Positions 44,961 to 56,100 of a DNA stretch of 64,000 nt are shown one piece after another. The DNA is taken from contig OZ023205.1 of the NCBI GenBank assembly GCA_963995525.1, forward strand, positions 57,258,898-57,322,897, given 5' to 3'. The translations under genes and the position numbers were made by a program. Under the pieces are notes generated by a model. It saw nothing but the letters and a program-made list of their open reading frames with translations. It did not search any database and had not been told where the DNA came from. Source of the DNA: Escarpia spicata (taxonomy: Eukaryota; Annelida; Polychaeta; Sabellida; Siboglinidae). Position 1 is the first letter of the stretch. The number at the start of each line of letters is the position of its first letter.

Positions 44961-45293
44961 ATGAAGGAGTTAGTGATGTCACGCCGTCCGAGATCATTCG
45001 TTGAGCATGGTGTGTGCGTCGTCAGGTGCCTTTTCCCAGATGAGGCATCTGACTTTGCAGCCGAGCAGTGGGAAAACATGACAAATGTGCCATTCCTGCC
45101 TGATGGCTGTGATCTCGGTTGTGAGTTGACTGTCAGACTGCGCAAACTTCTGCCAGTCACGACAGGTTCAGTTCAGAAGGTGTTGGCATCTCTGGCTTGT
45201 ATGAGTCCATATTATATGCAGACCGAAAGGTTCGTGAGCCACCACAAAACCTCGTGGTCCACAATCACTGCACCAGTTTTAATGAGGACTTGA
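44961..45293 (+). other. Unrecognised 110-codon ORF between units C and D
   Basis: The frame opens MKELVMSRRPRSFVEHGVCV and includes FAAEQWENMTNVPFLPDGCD and VRLRKLLPVTTGSVQKVL. Upstream in the same phase, beyond a TAA, is LEVVQALHEYLSERMHPEQE DVI. Downstream in another phase is VGTAYYDPRPAVVKFLEKTR. The composition is more protein-like than neighbouring DNA, so I suspect a decayed transposase-like or host exon. The YDPRPAV word is vaguely like hAT C-termini. Not identified. Confidence 0.3.
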
Positions 45294-45499
45294 GAAACGC
45301 ATGACTCATGGTGGCACTGAATAGTGTGGGCACCGCCTACTATGACCCTCGACCTGCTGTCGTCAAATTCTTGGAGAAGACAAGAAGATGCTGGGCTCCG
45401 CGAAACGGGATTCGTCTAGTCAAATTGAGACAACTGTCAAACATTCTGACTTGCACGATACGCCACATGTCTCTATGATTACTGCATGTATTGGTTGTA

Positions 45500-46010
45500 A
45501 TAAAACATGCTTCTAGGATATATATATGTGTAACATTTATTTTCATGCCAAGATGCAGTCGTGACTCATCACAGTAGGCCCCACAACTATGTGAATATAA
45601 AGATAATAATACATTATATTAAGCTTTCAAAATGCCTAAGGGTTATGAACATAATAATTAATGTATGCGTAAACTGCCCCTTTTACCCATTAGAAGTGCC
45701 TTTTTAAGACATTGCCTCCCCAGTGAAAATTCAATAAAAAACACCCTGATACAATTTGAGCTACCCCAAGTGGTAGGTAACAGGCCATTGTAACATTTAC
45801 CTAGGCCTGCTCTCCAGCTATGTCAAGCTGCCTAGGTAAATACTACAACAGCCCACTTCCATGGCTTCTCTGAGCTCATTTTGGACATCAAAGCTGATTC
45901 TGCTCCCCTCTCCTGGAGTAAAGGAGCCACATAGTGACTGCAACAAGCTGATGACTCCAGGCATGGCTCGATTGCAATTTGATAGGCCAGTGTACACATG
46001 ATGACATTTT
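45500..46010. other. No recognised feature
   Basis: AT-rich sequence with no domain between the unrecognised ORF and the repeat end before unit D. Confidence 0.4.
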
Positions 46011-46079
46011 ATTCAGAGAAATTATGGATACCCTTTGACCTGCCTGTAAGCAACAGGTTGACTATGAATGGTTTGGTCC

Positions 46080-46211
46080 ATTAACTGACCGTTATAAGCA
46101 ATAGACAGGTTACCATTATGGACAGGTAGTGGGCAGTCTAATAGGAAGTCATTCGGGACTTTCAAAAGTGACCGTTATGGACAGGTGGCCGCTAAGACAG
46201 GTTTTACTGTA
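46080..46211. mobile_element. Tc1/pogo-like MITE right end
   Basis: The complement reads TACAGTAAAACCTGTCTTAG then CGGCCACCTGTCCATAACGG. TA-CAGTAAAACC termini with TA targets are typical of pogo-like MITEs. Unit D homology to C starts exactly here: C has CACTATATTAAAATG, D has TTTACTGTATTAAAATG. The left end is not found. Confidence 0.45.
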
Positions 46212-46695
46212 TTAAAATGTTATTATTATAATGTTAGTGGTAGTTTATTGTATTATTACATAGGCATGTTGATCTTATCGTTGTTTGCATACAGTTACAC
46301 ACAGTTCTACACTAGTGAACACGTGCATTAGACTACCTATATATATTATATAGCCACTGCTAAGTTTTACGTAAATAGGAGCTTAAATGAGATCTCAAAA
46401 AGTTCCGCAGATTATTAACAGGAACAAAAATGGGTAATTATTGTTGACATATTGCCTACCCTAGGCGCTTACCTTGGCTTAGCAGGCCAAGTATACAATT
46501 GACAGACTTTTCATTAGATATTGTTTTGTGCTGGTTTGGATTAATTATCTGTTACTATCCAAGGTGATCGCAGGCATTCGCTGCACAACATATATAAAAA
46601 ATTGCATTCTGAAGAATTCATCCACAGCGTAGTCTTAGAAGAGTGTCAGTTTGTATTTCACTGTCATGGTCTTCAACTTAAGTGTTAGTCGTCTT

Positions 46696-47397
46696 TCGTC
46701 CGCATCGTGACAGCCCGTCTGATTAGACTGTTATATAGCCAAATACCAAATTTCCACTCATCGTATGTCCATCTTGTTCCTTGTTCTTCACATTGCACGA
46801 TGACTGTGAAATAGTTGACCATTATTCTTCATTTGACACGGCTCACAAATTAATTAGTATGCGGATGTGGTATTGTTTACGTTTATCCACGTCTAATCGG
46901 AAGTAATCGAAGCTCCACGGAGAAAAGACGTGCAGTAAGACATGTAGTGTCGATGTGGGAGATTCTACATATCTATGGCATATGCAGTAAACATCAGTCG
47001 ACTATCCAAATACGTTAAAACGTCCACAATTGGTTGAGTGCACAAATCGTCCGCATCGTGACAGCCCGTCTGATTAGACTGTTATATAGCCAAATACCAA
47101 ATTTCCACTCATCGTATGTCCATCTTGTTCCTTGTTCTTCACATTGCACGATGACTGTGAAATAGTTGACCATTATTCTTCATTTGACACGGCTCACAAA
47201 TTAATTAGTATGCGGATGTGGTATTGTTTACGTTTATCCACGTCTAATCGGAAGTAATCGAAGCTCCACGGAGAAAAGACGTGCAGTAAGACATGTAGTG
47301 TCGATGTGGGAGATTCTACATATCTATGGCATATGCAGTAAACATCAGTCGACTATCCAAATACGTTAAAACGTCCACAATTGGTTGAGTGCACAAA
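46696..47397 (+). repeat. Exact 351 bp tandem duplication
   Basis: 46,696-47,046 and 47,047-47,397 appear identical base for base on reading (TCGTCCGCATCGTGACAGCC ... GGTTGAGTGCACAAA). Unit C has one diverged copy (about 37,650-38,000). The lack of differences points to a very recent event or an assembly artefact. Confidence 0.93.
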
Positions 47398-47654
47398 CTG
47401 AAATGTAAGCCAGTCAAATTAATTACAACTTTTTGTTAATGGATTACCGTGATAATTATAGTTGAATTTTCCTTCATTACTCTTCGTCTCCAACATTTCA
47501 AGTTGGACGATCTCATAATAATCCCACAAATCAATGAGATAGACAGGGCCTATCAGCGGGATTTATAAACACCGCCTAAAAATCTGTTTTCATCGCAGGT
47601 TATTGGCATTATTACAACAAATGTGTATGAATAAACAAGCAGGTAGCTTGCATA

Positions 47655-48344
47655 CTAGTAAACCATGGCCACTAAACTGGGTCCCTGTCTGCCATGTTAG
47701 CAGAAGGGAAAGCAAATCGGTCTACACAAATTCAATGCATAGCTGTGCCACATGTAGTCAAGTTGCTTAATATAGGGGCAGAGTTGACCAGGCCAAAAAT
47801 GTAAGTACCTAGCATTCGGCATATAAGCTAATGATTATGTTATAGCTTGATATAATTTTATTTTAAACAGTCTGGTTGCTTATAACATTTTAAACTAACT
47901 CGGCACACTCACATTGCCAACAAGCTATAATTTAAGTAGTTAGCATTATACTGTCATAGTTGGACTAGGTCTAGCAATGCACTGGTCAGTATTCTTCTTC
48001 GCCTTCTCTAGCTTCTTAGAGTGCTGGCACTTGTCTGCACAGAATCATACATCTCAAATGTTGAGACTAGGTCTCTGACACCATGCTGTGGGAAATGACA
48101 AAACAACCTGTAGAAACTGAAATAAAGCCAGAAAAAGGTTCCTTAGGGCACATTCCATCACCTGACAATCACCCACAAGGAACCCCCAAGGGACAGGTAG
48201 AAGAGGAAGGCTCATAAACAGGGAACATGAAAGGAAGAAGAGAGGTTACATTGGGAGAAACCTTGAGGAAATGATGAGAAAGAGACAACATCAGGGGACC
48301 ACATGTGGTTGATGGCCTGTGGTCCCACAGAGCAAACAGGACAA
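47655..48344 (+). mobile_element. D-specific insert ending in LINE ORF2 C-terminus
   Basis: Unit C joins GCAGGTAGATTGCA to AACCAAGTGAATAC; D has 690 bp between. Its end (48,140-48,344) encodes, with shifts, PSPDNHPQGTP, GRRGRLINREHERKKRG and HVVDGLWSHRANRT, a LINE ORF2 C-terminus and UTR. The left 480 bp is unrecognised. It is a 5'-truncated LINE, possibly with transduced sequence. Confidence 0.6.
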
Positions 48345-48589
48345 ACCAAGTGAATACTTTTTATGTCATCCACTTAACATAGAGACATTTATAATGATTG
48401 TTTCCACTGTGTTCTGTCTGACCAGTGAGACCAGTGTCTCACAGGGCCATGTCATGTCTCCAAGGCCCCTTGAGTTTCCAAAGCAGAACTGGGTTAGCAA
48501 GTGAATAGTGTACAGAACTTATATTTCCATCTTGTATTTATTGTATTGTGTTTATTTTCCAGAGACACCAACAAGCAAGAGGCCAGTGT

Positions 48590-48735
48590 TATTGGATATA
48601 AACAGGCTCAACATTTGATATAAACAGGCTCAACATTGGATATAAGCAGGTGCAAAATTGGATATAAACAGGCGCAACATTGGATATTGACAGGCTCAAC
48701 ATTGGATATAAACATGCTCAATATTGGATATAAGC
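48590..48735 (+). repeat. 22 bp minisatellite (unit D)
   Basis: About six units of the same GGATATAAACAGGCTCAACA word, shorter than in unit C. Copy number differs between the paralogues. Confidence 0.95.
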
Positions 48736-50118
48736 GAGTGACTAAACTGAACAGTTATGTCCGGCTGAAGGTGATATAAACTGAAGGCCGTTGCACCCGA
48801 CACTCCACAAGTCAAGTTTCTTCTAGTGATGCCCGATTGGAGGGTAAGTACATTGATAATTTTTATTATTCTAGTTTTGACATTTCTAGGAAAAATAATT
48901 ATACCCCACCTTTTTATTACAATATATACTATAATATTATAGTTAATACTGGAAAGGTTTGCAGAAAGGTCCAAGTCCACTCAAAATGTTTAGAAAAAAC
49001 TAATGAAATTTCCCCTGATCTACTCTTACACATTACAGGTTTTTTCTTCATGGTGTAAACAACACATGTAAATGTAAAAAAAAACATGTTTTAAAGACAC
49101 ACAGGCTTGTTTCACCCTGCAGGGGTATATTTTATTGCTGGACTTGTACACATCTTCCAATTAGTGAAACATGTTACTTTTGAGAAGATCTGGCGCTGCT
49201 AATTCAAATGATATGGATGGATTTTAAATTAATTAATTAATAAAAAAAATGAAAGAAAAGACAAGATTTATACCTATCATAACCTATGTGTCCAAGTGTG
49301 TCAACGTATATATGGTCAGTTATCACGAAACGTCGACTGTTTTTTGGGGGTAAATTTAGAATTCAATATATAATGTTATCCTTTTAGTCACTAATAAACA
49401 ACATGTCAGGCTAATCGTGAAATAAATTTGGGAAGCTTAATTACTAAAACTGACTTTTTGGGATCACTTTGAACATGCGAGTCTGTGTTGCTCGATACCG
49501 AGCGTATACATGCACATCATGTATTTAACATACTTATTATGGTATTTCAAATTTCTGCTATTTCGATTGTATTTTTTGAGCACGTAACAGGCTTATGGTT
49601 AAGAATCAATAGCAATGGCAACTTTGATAAAATGTCTTGTTTTCATGCGATTTAAAAATTAGGGTACTTTTCTGTCTGCCGTTTAGAAGAGACAAGAGGT
49701 CATATAACTACTTGTCATTCTAAGGGACACTATTTGCATAATATCACTGCAAGTTCAAATATAAAACAAACAATTACCTTTTCAACGGAGCAATGTTTGT
49801 GCGAATACTATCGTGTCTTGTCTTTCTGGTGATGTTTAGGAAAAGTATACGCTCGGTATCGGAGAATGGAATTTTTCTTTAATATTTCTCAAATAGAAAG
49901 TAATGGTCTTAAGTGGAATCTGATTACTGTTCTTTGGCCTCTCTGAGTGTTGCTCGGTGACAGCTAAATGCACTAGTTTCCAATCGTCACCACTTGTGTG
50001 AAAATGCTCTAAGTAAAAAAGTAGTGTTTATAGCAAGAGATGTCTTAAACAACTAAGTATCGTGTCGAATATTTTTGTAAAATTTAGGAGGATGAAACAG
50101 TCTTCTTTTGGCTAATGG

Positions 50119-50756
50119 ACTCCGTCACGAAGTGTGGGGCATCAAGTGATAGAAGAAACTTAAATAGGACAGACAGTGTCAATAAAACATGTGACATCAG
50201 ACAGATCAGTTGTATTGTTTAATAACTCGGTAACAAGCTAAAATCACGTGATGTTCCATTCTTAGCCAAATAAATTAATTAGGTGTAGTCATCTTGCTAC
50301 ATGGTGCTAATGAGGAGAACAAACAACACTATTCTACTAAAGTGCTTTCTGTTACAGTCATTTCTTATGTTAGTAATCCAGTAACCATTTCAATCACCTC
50401 CTTGGTAAACTAAACTTGTCTACTATATTGCTACATTACCGCATTAGTAGTCCATATTCTAGATTGTAGCATAAAACGAAATAAACATGTATTTTGTTCA
50501 GCAATGCGTCTACCATTGCCTAAACGTTATGTGCCTCTTCGATATTGGCATCATCTGATTATCTTAGTCTATTTTCTCAACAACGACCATTGCTGGAGTT
50601 TGTTTCACGTGGGTCCAACTCTGACAGATCCCGGATGATAGCGACAGGGATATTTCTCCACCCCTCACAATGTGGGTGAAATACTCTGCCCACTTCATAG
50701 CAACAGTCATGGTAACATGAGGTGTCTCTCATCATCCATTAAGCCATTGACTGCAT
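50119..50756. other. D-specific sequence downstream of pseudogene
   Basis: This is absent from unit C, where homology skips from 43,064 to 43,079. No domain seen. It may be the 3' UTR or intron of the minus-strand pseudogene at 50,757-51,335, deleted in C. Confidence 0.4.
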
Positions 50757-51335
50757 TCAGGCTCCAAGAATCCACTTGTCTGTGGCTACTTCTTCTTCCA
50801 GATCTTCCAAGATCTTAAATCGTGTCTCAACCCTGCATAAAGCTACGCATAGCTCTGCACAGCTCTTCATGATGTGGCCATTCTTAACCAGGTTGTAGGC
50901 TTTCTTCTTTATTGACCCTCCTACACCATCGCACTGGCCCTTACCATGGCTGGCCTCCAGCCAGGCCCAGCTGGCTCGTACACCAAATAACAAGGGGAAA
51001 TGGCCATCCAACATGCAGATGGAACGATTTCAGTATTGGGAAGTTGGAGAGTCGGTCACAAAATGGATGGTGTCAAGTAAAGGCATGGTTTGTTGGAGCT
51101 CTAACATAATTGCTTTAAGGAAGGCGAACGTTTAAGGCACCGATTGGGCTGTCACACCTGACAGACCTACGAAACTAAAAACTTTCATATTCCCATCTTC
51201 TTCTCAGTAGTGCAATACCATTGGGTGGATGCTTACCTGTGCTTTGCCATAGTACACAGACCCTATCTCCTCCATGTATTTGACCTGCCAATTCTCTGCA
51301 TAGTCCATCTGGCATGTGGCTTCCATCATAGGTTT
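50757..51335 (-). pseudogene. Uncharacterised protein family fragment (unit D)
   Basis: Positions 51,335-51,016 parallel the fragment in C (IHFVTDSPTSQY then TGA, NRSIC). It continues in open frame 51,014-50,757: MLDGHFPLLFGVRASWAWLE, ASHGKGQCDGVGGSIKKKAY, NLVKNGHIMKSCAELCVALC and a charged end EDLEEEVATDKWILGA. HGKGxCDGVGG is the most conserved motif I know of in this family. The TGA, plus a frame change near 51,090, marks it as broken in both copies, or as readthrough of one exon boundary. No upstream exons were found. Confidence 0.6.
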
Positions 51336-51346
51336 TCATGAGGGTT

Positions 51347-51480
51347 CAGTATTTCCCCGAGGTGAAATGATGGGTGAGGTGGCAGGGATGGGGTACGTGA
51401 GCGCTGCAGGCGGGAAGCGTTGCTAGGGGGGTCTGGGGGCATGCTCCCCTGAGATTTTTTAAAACTAGCTTTAAAATGGT
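51347..51480. mobile_element. hAT-like end (unit D)
   Basis: CAGTATTTCCCCGAGGTGAA and GCTAGGGGGGTCTGGGGGCA, the partner of 43,694-43,840. Confidence 0.5.
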
Positions 51481-51734
51481 GCATTCTGAGGTATGTTTTA
51501 ACCTTTACTCTTGAATATAAAGGGGAAGATATAAAACAACAAGACACTACTTGTAAATGTAATAATCATGATTGATAGAAGTTAGTAATCATGGTTGTTT
51601 CATCGTGTTGAGGTGGTTTCCATTTTACCACTGGTACTCAGTAGAGGTGTGGTTTCCACTTGACCACTAGTATTTGGTTGTGGTTATGTTTTTTTTTGCA
51701 TTAACCCTTGGCCTTGTTACCTGACAGAGTCGGT

Positions 51735-51850
51735 AAAAAAGTAAAAGGTAAGTTCTTATAAAGTGCAGGACTGCTCAAAGTGCTTTACCCTTTACTCCTT
51801 GGCAGACCTGTTCAGTCGAATACCATCTCGACTTCTCTGGGAAGCATACA
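51735..51850 (-). mobile_element. LINE 3' tail, family T (unit D)
   Basis: GTAAGTTCTTATAAAGTGCA and GCTCAAAGTGCTTTACCC, then CAGACCTGTTCAGTCGAAT. It extends further into the repeat than the C copy and matches 3,398-3,530. Confidence 0.55.
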
Positions 51851-53995
51851 GGGGTATCATCTGAAGATCTTTCTTCATCACCTTTAAATTATTATAATAT
51901 CATAATATTATGGCAAATTGGTGGTTTATATTCTAAAGATTATATCTTATTTGCTGTTAGCATGCTATGCAATTAATTAAACAGTCATTACTGGAATGCC
52001 AAAATAGTATGTTTCTATTAATCGCAAGAATGTTTCTCAAGTTGTGTCCTTTCTATAAAACAGTACAAGTTGTTTAGTATATCCTAAGTTATTGATAACC
52101 CGTTAGTATACACGGTTTTGGACAGTAGGCGTTTTTTATGAGATGTGAACTTTGGTGGTTTATAAGTAAATACTTCACTGAAATCAACTTTCCCAAACGT
52201 TTATTTGTACAACTGGTATCTTTCTAATCACATTCCTTATTTTGCTATAAAAAAAACCCGGCATAGAACATTAGTTCAAACTTTAATAGACTTGTGCCGT
52301 GGGCATTTGTGTCGAATCCGGACCCACCTTGATTTTGCCGTTATAACTTGAGTTTTGCTTAACTTTGATAGTTCCATCATTCAACATTATCCTAGGCATA
52401 TTTACCTTTAAGAATGTTGCGTCTTACACCCATTTGAGGCGTAAATAGTGCCCCGGTTTCTATCAACATACGCTGCTACAGCTGTCAGTTTATGCCACAG
52501 ATGGAGTGATTACAATACAAATGTAATTGAGTACGAGTACGATTACTATGAAGGTGTATGAGTACAATTACAAGTACGATTACTCAGAAAAAAAATGTAA
52601 TCGATTACGAGTACGATTACTTTAGCATGTAATCATAATTACTTTCATGATTACTTTAAAGAATATGCTAATCCTGTTTCTACCATGAATGTGACCTTCT
52701 TGAGATTCAAAAGCATTGATCTTTTTCTGTTGCTATGACAGTATCTAGTGTTCTAATTGATTACTGCTATCCAGGTTTTTTATATAAACATATATATATA
52801 TATAAACATATAAAACTTTCACAATATATATTCAGTAAATATATTTAATGTTGATTTAGTGCTGTTGCTCGATACTCACTTAGTCTGTACTAAAAACTAA
52901 ATATATTAACGTATCCGCACCAAACTTTCTCAGGTATGTAATTCTAACATTGATAAATTGACTCAATCATCTAATGCTGGATTGATACTCAAAATATCCA
53001 TATATTATGATACTACGAATTAATGGTATCAAACTCTTTTATATTGATTGCCAATTTAGTGGTAGTTTGATATTCATTACTATGTCAAAATGAGCATATG
53101 CAGCAGACGACTTGGCAGGCGATGCCATACTTACTTATACTAAAATATGTGTGTCTTGACAGATAGCTTTATCAAACAGATAGCAGATCACAATATATCG
53201 CACAGACAGTTGGAACTGAAATGAACTGCACTTCTTAGGTTTGAAGCATTTACAGTGAAACATCAATTGTCCCTGTTGAACTGCAGGATTAGTGGCCCTA
53301 ACTCAGTAGTGTCATTGGGTTATACATTCATGGCTTCAGATAAAACTGCTTAAAGGAAATAAAAACAAGGCATTAGCTAAAATCCGTTTTCCATGTGTAC
53401 AGAAAGTTTAATATTGCATGTAACATTCGAGAACATTAAAAAAATACAGAAAAATACATTTGTAGCATAAATTCGATTTTAAACCCGTCTGTGTAGCGAT
53501 TCCCGCGGAAAATACAAATTTAATGAGCTAGGCGATCACGTGGTATCTTAACGTCACACATGACTCACACTCACAGCAGGCCAACCCTTTCTATGCATTC
53601 AGAGCATGTTTACATGGATAATGTTGGGGTCGAAACGAGCGTCAGAATGAGTTGTTATGCAATAATCCGACGTAATACAAACACTAGTCATCATAGAGTA
53701 ACAAGCAATTGTCTTACGGTTCCACATGAATTCAATTTTATTCAAAACAATGAATGCGAATGAGCCTACAAGTTGAGTAGGTTTCGCCGAGCTTGGGCTC
53801 GTTTTCAGAATAATTATATCGAATGCAACCAATGGGAGATAATGTACGCCAATATACTTACATAGCAAACATATATCGTATCCAGCTACAGAAAATAACG
53901 TGTATAATCTCATAATATCACTAGAATTTCGATGTATGAAGGAGGAGTTGTACAATTTATCATAACAACTGAAATCAGTCAGCGAATTTCTGCCG

Positions 53996-54067
53996 GCCCT
54001 CATAGCTCAGTTGGTAAACGCATTGGTTCCGTGGCATCGGGCGACACCGGTTCAATCCTGACAGCAT
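53996..54067 (+). promoter_or_regulatory. tRNA-like Pol III module, left arm
   Basis: GCCCTCA then TAGCTCAGTTGG (A box, 54,003-54,014) and GGTTCAATCC (B box, 54,049-54,058). The acceptor half GCCCTCA could pair only partly with TGACAGC after the B box, and the D-stem does not close, so it is a tRNA-derived SINE head or tRNA pseudogene rather than a working tRNA. Transcription would run to the palindrome centre. Confidence 0.7.
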
Positions 54068-54544
54068 GCAAACTATTGATTTTCTTTACACTTTGTTTGT
54101 TTATGTTTTCACGAAGTAATATAAACCAAATCATTTAGTATACTATGATGCACTGTTTATAAATATTTTTTTTATTTTTGTAGTAATTATTTATTCGCCA
54201 CAAAAATGAACATATGGTCATTATATATAACGATGTTTCTAAATTGTATTTATCCAGACAGATCACAATCAGTTTTCACATATATAATTACAGTATATTA
54301 CTGTACAATATATTTACAATTAATAAATTATATATCCATTACATTATATTTGTTTGGTTAATAAAATTTAGAAACATCATTATATATAATGACCATATTT
54401 TCATTTTTATGGCGAATAAATAATTACTACAAAAATAAAAAACAAATATTTACAAACAATGCATCATAGTATACTAAATGATTTGGTTTATATTACTTCA
54501 TGAAAACAAACAAAAAAAGTGTAAAGAAAATCAATAGTTTGCAT

Positions 54545-54626
54545 GCTGTCAGGATTGAACCGGCGTCGCCCGATTGTAAAACAAATGCAAAGGAACCAAC
54601 ACATTTACCAACTGAGCTATGAGGGC
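54545..54626 (-). promoter_or_regulatory. tRNA-like Pol III module, right arm
   Basis: On the minus strand it has the same A box (54,608-54,619) and B box (54,552-54,561) as the left arm, with 11-12 extra bases between (TTGTTTTACAA). It is convergent with the left copy. The longer form is closer to tRNA size plus a variable loop, so the left copy probably carries the deletion. Confidence 0.7.
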
Positions 54627-55085
54627 CGGCAGAAATTCGCTAACTGATTTCAGTTGTTATGATAAATTGTACAACTCCTCCTTCATACATCGATATTCTA
54701 GTGATATTATGAGATTTTACACGTTACTTTCTGTAGTTGGATGCGATATATGTTTGCCATGTATGTATATTAGTGTACATTATCTCCCGTTGGTTGCATT
54801 CGATATCATTATTCTGAAAACGAGCCCAAGCTCGGCGAAACCTAGTCGACTTGTAGGCTCATTCGCATTCATTGTTTTGAATGAAATTTGATTCATGTGG
54901 AACCGTAAGATAACTGCTTGTTACTCTATGACGACTAGTGTTTGTATTACATCGGATTATTGCATAACAACTCATTCTGACGCTCGTTTCGACCCAAAAG
55001 CTAAACTTGTAAACATGCTCTGAATGCATGGAAAGGGTCGGCCTAATGCGAGTTTGAGTCATAAGTGACATCACATCTCGGCATC

Positions 55086-56100
55086 CCGAAAAGCGCGCCA
55101 AAAATATACATATTTGAAAATGTCCGGATGTACAGCATAAAATGTGGAATTTCTAATTCATTGAATTTTGTTTTGTTTTTTGCTTGGTGGACGTGGAAAT
55201 AGATAGCAGGATGTAATATAACATGAATTCAAGCAATGTATGTTTTTATTCCCTTTAATGAAAGACTGTAGGAGTAGCAAGCCAATGACTTGACTGTGTT
55301 GTGTTGGGGTGGCAGGCCAGCTATGGCATCCTCACTGACATACACAAACACTGGGCACAGTTACAGGTTACCCAGTTACAGATCTCTGCAAGCAAGCCAG
55401 TTGCAATTCGTATACTAACTATATTTAGAAAAACAGGGGTGGGGAGAAACAAATATGGTTTCTGAATCAAATACAAATATGTTGCATTTAAAAATTTCAA
55501 ATACCCTCTTTTTAAAATGGCAAATACAAATACAGTGGCTGTACACATGATCAAATACATTACACTGATAACATTTCAAATCCAGGCGGTCAGATTCAAA
55601 AGGATATCAGATTCAGATATGCAGTATATTAAAAGGGACAAACACAGAATATGGTGGTGAACTTAGACAGGTTTACAGTTTACACTTAAACATACTAGAC
55701 AGGGATTTAGCAGCTAACCACCCTCTGGCACCCAGTCAGGACTCAGGAGGTAGGAACCATGACCAATCATTCACACCACTAACAGTGCAAACTGTACAAG
55801 TGGCATGGCTTCTAACATTACAAAGCAAGATGGTGGGGGAGGCTTATTTACTGCACTGCTTCCCAGAGACTGTCACTATTATAACTCTGTACTACTACAG
55901 TAAGCAGGAGGGTGATGTGGCTAGGACTGGCTTCTCTGGGGAGAGAAGGTATTAATTAGGGATATCTAACTGAATGTTTATACAACTGAAATGCTCAATA
56001 GTAATAGGAAAGTAATAGCTCAATTACTATTACATTTATTAGATTACCTCTGGTATTGCCATTTCTATCTGTCTAATCTATTTGCTTGCAACTGTTTATA
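55086..56100. other. hAT interior right of palindrome
   Basis: Contains CAGGGGTGGGG near 55,434, followed by CAAATACAAATATG words (55,460-55,560) like another hAT-type subterminal zone; no opposite end found. No coding domain is recognised. Confidence 0.4.

Larger units (their letters stand above)
53533..55085. repeat. 1.55 kb near-perfect palindrome (foldback element)
   Basis: Left arm about 53,533-54,245, right arm about 54,365-55,085 as reverse complement, with a loop of about 120 bp. Matching words include AACGAGCGTCAGAATGAGTT, AGCTTGGGCTCGTTTTCAGA and GTATGAAGGAGGAGTTGTAC. Arms differ at scattered sites and by an 11-12 bp indel. Each arm carries a tRNA-like module pointing to the centre. 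Open frames 53,599-54,003 and 54,619-54,891 are the same non-domain frame seen twice. Confidence 0.92.

Noticed and set aside
53599..54003. 134-codon ORF resembling a membrane protein
   Set aside because: It reappears in the other palindrome arm (54,619-54,891) with different length and no domain; conservation reflects the DNA repeat, not the protein.
53996..54067. Functional tRNA gene
   Set aside because: A and B boxes are present, but acceptor and D stems do not close and length differs between arms.
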